Origin: an uncultured bacterium
GTDB lineage: Bacteria; Vulcanimicrobiota; Vulcanimicrobiia; Vulcanimicrobiales; Vulcanimicrobiaceae
Direction: 5' to 3'
Assembly: GCA_903829325.1 (NCBI GenBank)
Contig: CAIKPM010000060.1
Coordinates: 1 to 57,461 of the forward strand
Length of the DNA: 57,461 nucleotides
The position numbers were made by a program, and so were the translations under genes. This document shows, piece after piece, positions 55,577-57,461 of the stretch. Position 1 is the stretch's first letter. Each line of letters opens with the position of its first letter. Below the pieces are notes generated by a model. The model ran no database searches and was not told where the DNA came from. It saw only the letters and a program-made list of their open reading frames with translations.

Positions 55577-56701
55577 ATGAACGAGTTGGTCGTGCATTGG
55601 GACGGGAATTGCCTGGGGCCCTATTCACTTGATATCGTCAATCGAGAGCTGATTGGCCGCTTGGTAAGCCGCCATAATATCAGGATCGCGACATTACCAC
55701 AGGGGGGAGAAGCAAACAGCCCTCCCTATCGCAACCTACCCCACCTCAGCCCAGAAGAATTCGGAGTTGGGGCGGACATCGTCATCCGCCACCGCTGGCC
55801 TCCGACCTTTCAGCGCGCAGGCAACGCCTACTACATTCATTGGCAGCCTTGGGAGTATGGAGCGCTGCCGGTGAGCTGGCGAGACGCTCTGCTACACGAG
55901 GCGGATGAAATCTGGTGCAATAGCAATTTCGTGCGGAATGTCTACCTCGATGCGGGGTTTGACCCGGAGCGAGTGACGACCTTACCCTTGGGCTTTGATC
56001 CAACGCTCTTTCATCCCCAAGCAAACCCCGAAGCACGCTTACCCACCGAGCGGAGTTGTGTCTTCCTCTTTGTCGGTGGCTTCCTCGGTCGCAAAGGCTT
56101 CGACATTGTGCTCGACGCCTACCAACAAGCTTTTACCCGAAGCGATGATGTCGCCTTAGTAATCAAATGCGTCGGCAGTAGGGATATTTACCGTTTTAAC
56201 ACCCAAAGCTTGGTCGATTATCTCGGACAACAGCCCAACCTTGCCGAAATAGTCCTCTACGATCAGCATCTCGATGCAGCACAATTAGGAGACCTCTATC
56301 GCCTGAGTACCGCCCTGCTGCACCCCTATCGCGGCGAAGGCTTTGGCCTGACGGCACTCGAGGCCGGGGCGTGCGGCACACCAAGTATCTACACAGCCGG
56401 CGGCTCGATGGATGACTTCCTCAACCCGAGCTTTGGCTATCCCATCCCTAGCACTAGGGTTAGCCAAGCAACAGTCGCTGATGATCCGCTTGCCCCCTAT
56501 TGCGCCCCCCCCTGGGTCCTGGAACCGAACCGAGCGAGCCTCGTAGAAATTCTCCGCTCGATTGCGGCTGATCCTCAGGCCGCTAGGGCAAAAGGGCAGC
56601 AAGCTCAGCTCGCGTTTCACACCAACTGGACCTGGGATCATGCCGCCGATCTCTTCGCAGCCCACCTCACCCGCATAGCCCAGCGTCTCGCGTTGGTCTA
56701 A
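55577..56701 (+). CDS. Glycosyltransferase family 4-type
   Basis: The 374-residue protein has the GT-B layout. The N-terminal half ends in DEIWCNSNFVRNVYLDAGFDPERV (in parts), typical of GT4, and the C-terminal half has FLFVGGFLGRKGFDIVLDAY and the donor-binding EGFGLTALEAGACGTPSI with the E-x7-E pattern. The donor is a nucleotide sugar; sugar and acceptor cannot be told. GAGGAT precedes the ATG. It diverges from rpsB and is followed 2 bases later by a second glycosyltransferase gene, so this is probably the start of a polysaccharide or glycan cluster. Confidence 0.88.
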   Translation: MNELVVHWDGNCLGPYSLDIVNRELIGRLVSRHNIRIATLPQGGEANSPPYRNLPHLSPEEFGVGADIVIRHRWPPTFQRAGNAYYIHWQPWEYGALPVSWRDALLHEADEIWCNSNFVRNVYLDAGFDPERVTTLPLGFDPTLFHPQANPEARLPTERSCVFLFVGGFLGRKGFDIVLDAYQQAFTRSDDVALVIKCVGSRDIYRFNTQSLVDYLGQQPNLAEIVLYDQHLDAAQLGDLYRLSTALLHPYRGEGFGLTALEAGACGTPSIYTAGGSMDDFLNPSFGYPIPSTRVSQATVADDPLAPYCAPPWVLEPNRASLVEILRSIAADPQAARAKGQQAQLAFHTNWTWDHAADLFAAHLTRIAQRLALV

Positions 56702-56703
56702 TC

Positions 56704-57461
56704 ATGCGCCGGCAAAAGAATGGGATCAATATCATCGGGCGCTTACACGAAGAGTCCGGCACCAGTATCGCCGCCCGGGCCGTCGTAGAGGTCTTGCAGC
56801 GCAACCACATTCCCCTCGCATACCTGGCCCTACCCGATCAACCGCTCGCTCGCCATGGCCAGGCGAGTCCACTCAAGAGCGACATCACGCATCTGAGCAG
56901 CATGCCGTATCAGGCGACTCTGTTGCTTGATCTGCCGTTTATTGTCAATTCATTTGTATGAACACTACGCGCAATACGTTCATGACTACACAATGGCAAC
57001 CGTCCTCTATTGGGAACTCGAACAATTGCCACAAGGTTGGAAGGACGCATTCCGCATGATCGATGTGCCGTTTGCTCCGAGCCGCATCGTGCAGCGCGCC
57101 CTGCACGATGCGCGAGGTACAAGCGTTCCATACATTCCGGTTGTTCCAAGCGATATCGACGTACGCCCGAAACACCGCGAACCCGATCAGCCGTTCACCT
57201 TCTTCACTAATTTTGACACGATGAGTGCAGTCAACCGCAAAAATCCACATGCTGCACTTAGCGCATTTTTAGAAGCGTTTGGCGATCGGCGCGATGTTCG
57301 GTTAGTGGTCAAAATCTGGGAATCGCCGACGATGCCGATCAATCGAGAACTTTTACGAGCAACAGAACAAGAGCATCCGTCAATCGTCCATATCGTCGAT
57401 GATCTTTCGTATCAGGAAATGCGCCAGCTAATCGTAAGCGTCGCTTTGACACCGTCTTGCG
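56704..57461 (+). pseudogene. Second glycosyltransferase, with an apparent +1 frameshift; cut by the window end
   Basis: The first frame (56704-56961) encodes an N-terminus INIIGRLHEESGTSIAARA typical of glycosyltransferases of this type, then stops at TGA 56959. A second frame shifted by one base continues without a stop to the window end, with HDYTMATVLYWELEQLP, DVPFAPSRIVQRAL and FTFFTNFDTMSAVNRKNP, all expected for the same protein. Skipping one T at 56959 joins the two smoothly. This may be a pseudogene, a sequencing or assembly error, or programmed +1 shifting. The C-terminal domain is not in the window. Confidence 0.72.

Noticed and set aside
1-57461. Mobile elements, CRISPR arrays, integrases, toxin-antitoxin pairs or large direct repeats
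   Set aside because: I saw no transposase-like or integrase-like frames, no spaced repeat arrays and no long repeats on reading through the window.

Overview
The window is a core-genome stretch of a bacterium of medium GC content. It is gene-dense and carries long minus-strand operons, with few plus-strand genes. I see no insertion sequences, prophage genes or CRISPR arrays. The lineage cannot be fixed from one window. A zinc-ribbon S14, the MEP isoprenoid pathway, a PASTA-domain kinase beside a penicillin-binding protein, a SpoIID/LytB protein, an LCP protein and a copper-amine-oxidase-type stalk protein together suggest a deep-branching non-proteobacterial lineage. Eremiobacterota (WPS-2) or a relative is my low-confidence guess.

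Region 1 (1-13083) holds the translation operons, all on the minus strand. The str-type operon rpsL-rpsG-fusA-tuf-rpsJ starts at a near-consensus promoter (13055-13083) and ends at a strong terminator (8337-8377). An exported proline-rich protein gene (7285-8112) with its own terminator follows. Then a second strong promoter (7109-7138) drives rplC-rplD-rplW-rplB-rpsS-rplV-rpsC-rplP-rpmC-rpsQ-rplN-rplX-rplE-rpsN-rpsH-rplF; rplF runs off the left edge.

Region 2 (13091-17919) has an alpha/beta hydrolase gene and rpoC. rpoC has its own promoter and no rpoB next to it.

Region 3 (17942-27023) is an accessory block built around two divergently transcribed paralogs that fuse TPR repeats to an ATP-grasp domain. 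The minus arm continues into manA, an SRPBCC-fold protein, a lipoprotein and a membrane-anchored protein. The plus arm continues into a GH63-type glycosidase. This is the best candidate in the window for an undescribed system, perhaps handling a sugar conjugate or peptide.

Region 4 (27012-43133) is a tightly packed minus-strand series: DUF58, vWA, pdxH, carB, a Cys-motif unknown, a penicillin-binding protein, a PASTA kinase, ruvC, ruvA, ruvB, spoIID and queA. MoxR and BatD-like genes lie upstream. An opposite-strand membrane protein gene (41177-42226) splits the MoxR/BatD pair from DUF58/vWA.

Region 5 (44019-47758) has a tRNA-Arg(CCT) gene with its own promoter, a structured spacer, an LCP-family protein, a ClpS-like adaptor, a corrinoid adenosyltransferase and small unknowns.

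Region 6 (47791-55333) is the rpsB-tsf-pyrH-frr-cdsA-dxr-rseP-ispG-stalk protein operon, which links translation elongation, UMP synthesis, phospholipid and isoprenoid synthesis and envelope-stress proteolysis. uppS is missing from its common place between frr and cdsA. Region 7 (55577-57461, plus strand) begins a glycosyltransferase cluster whose second gene has an apparent +1 frameshift and is cut by the window end.
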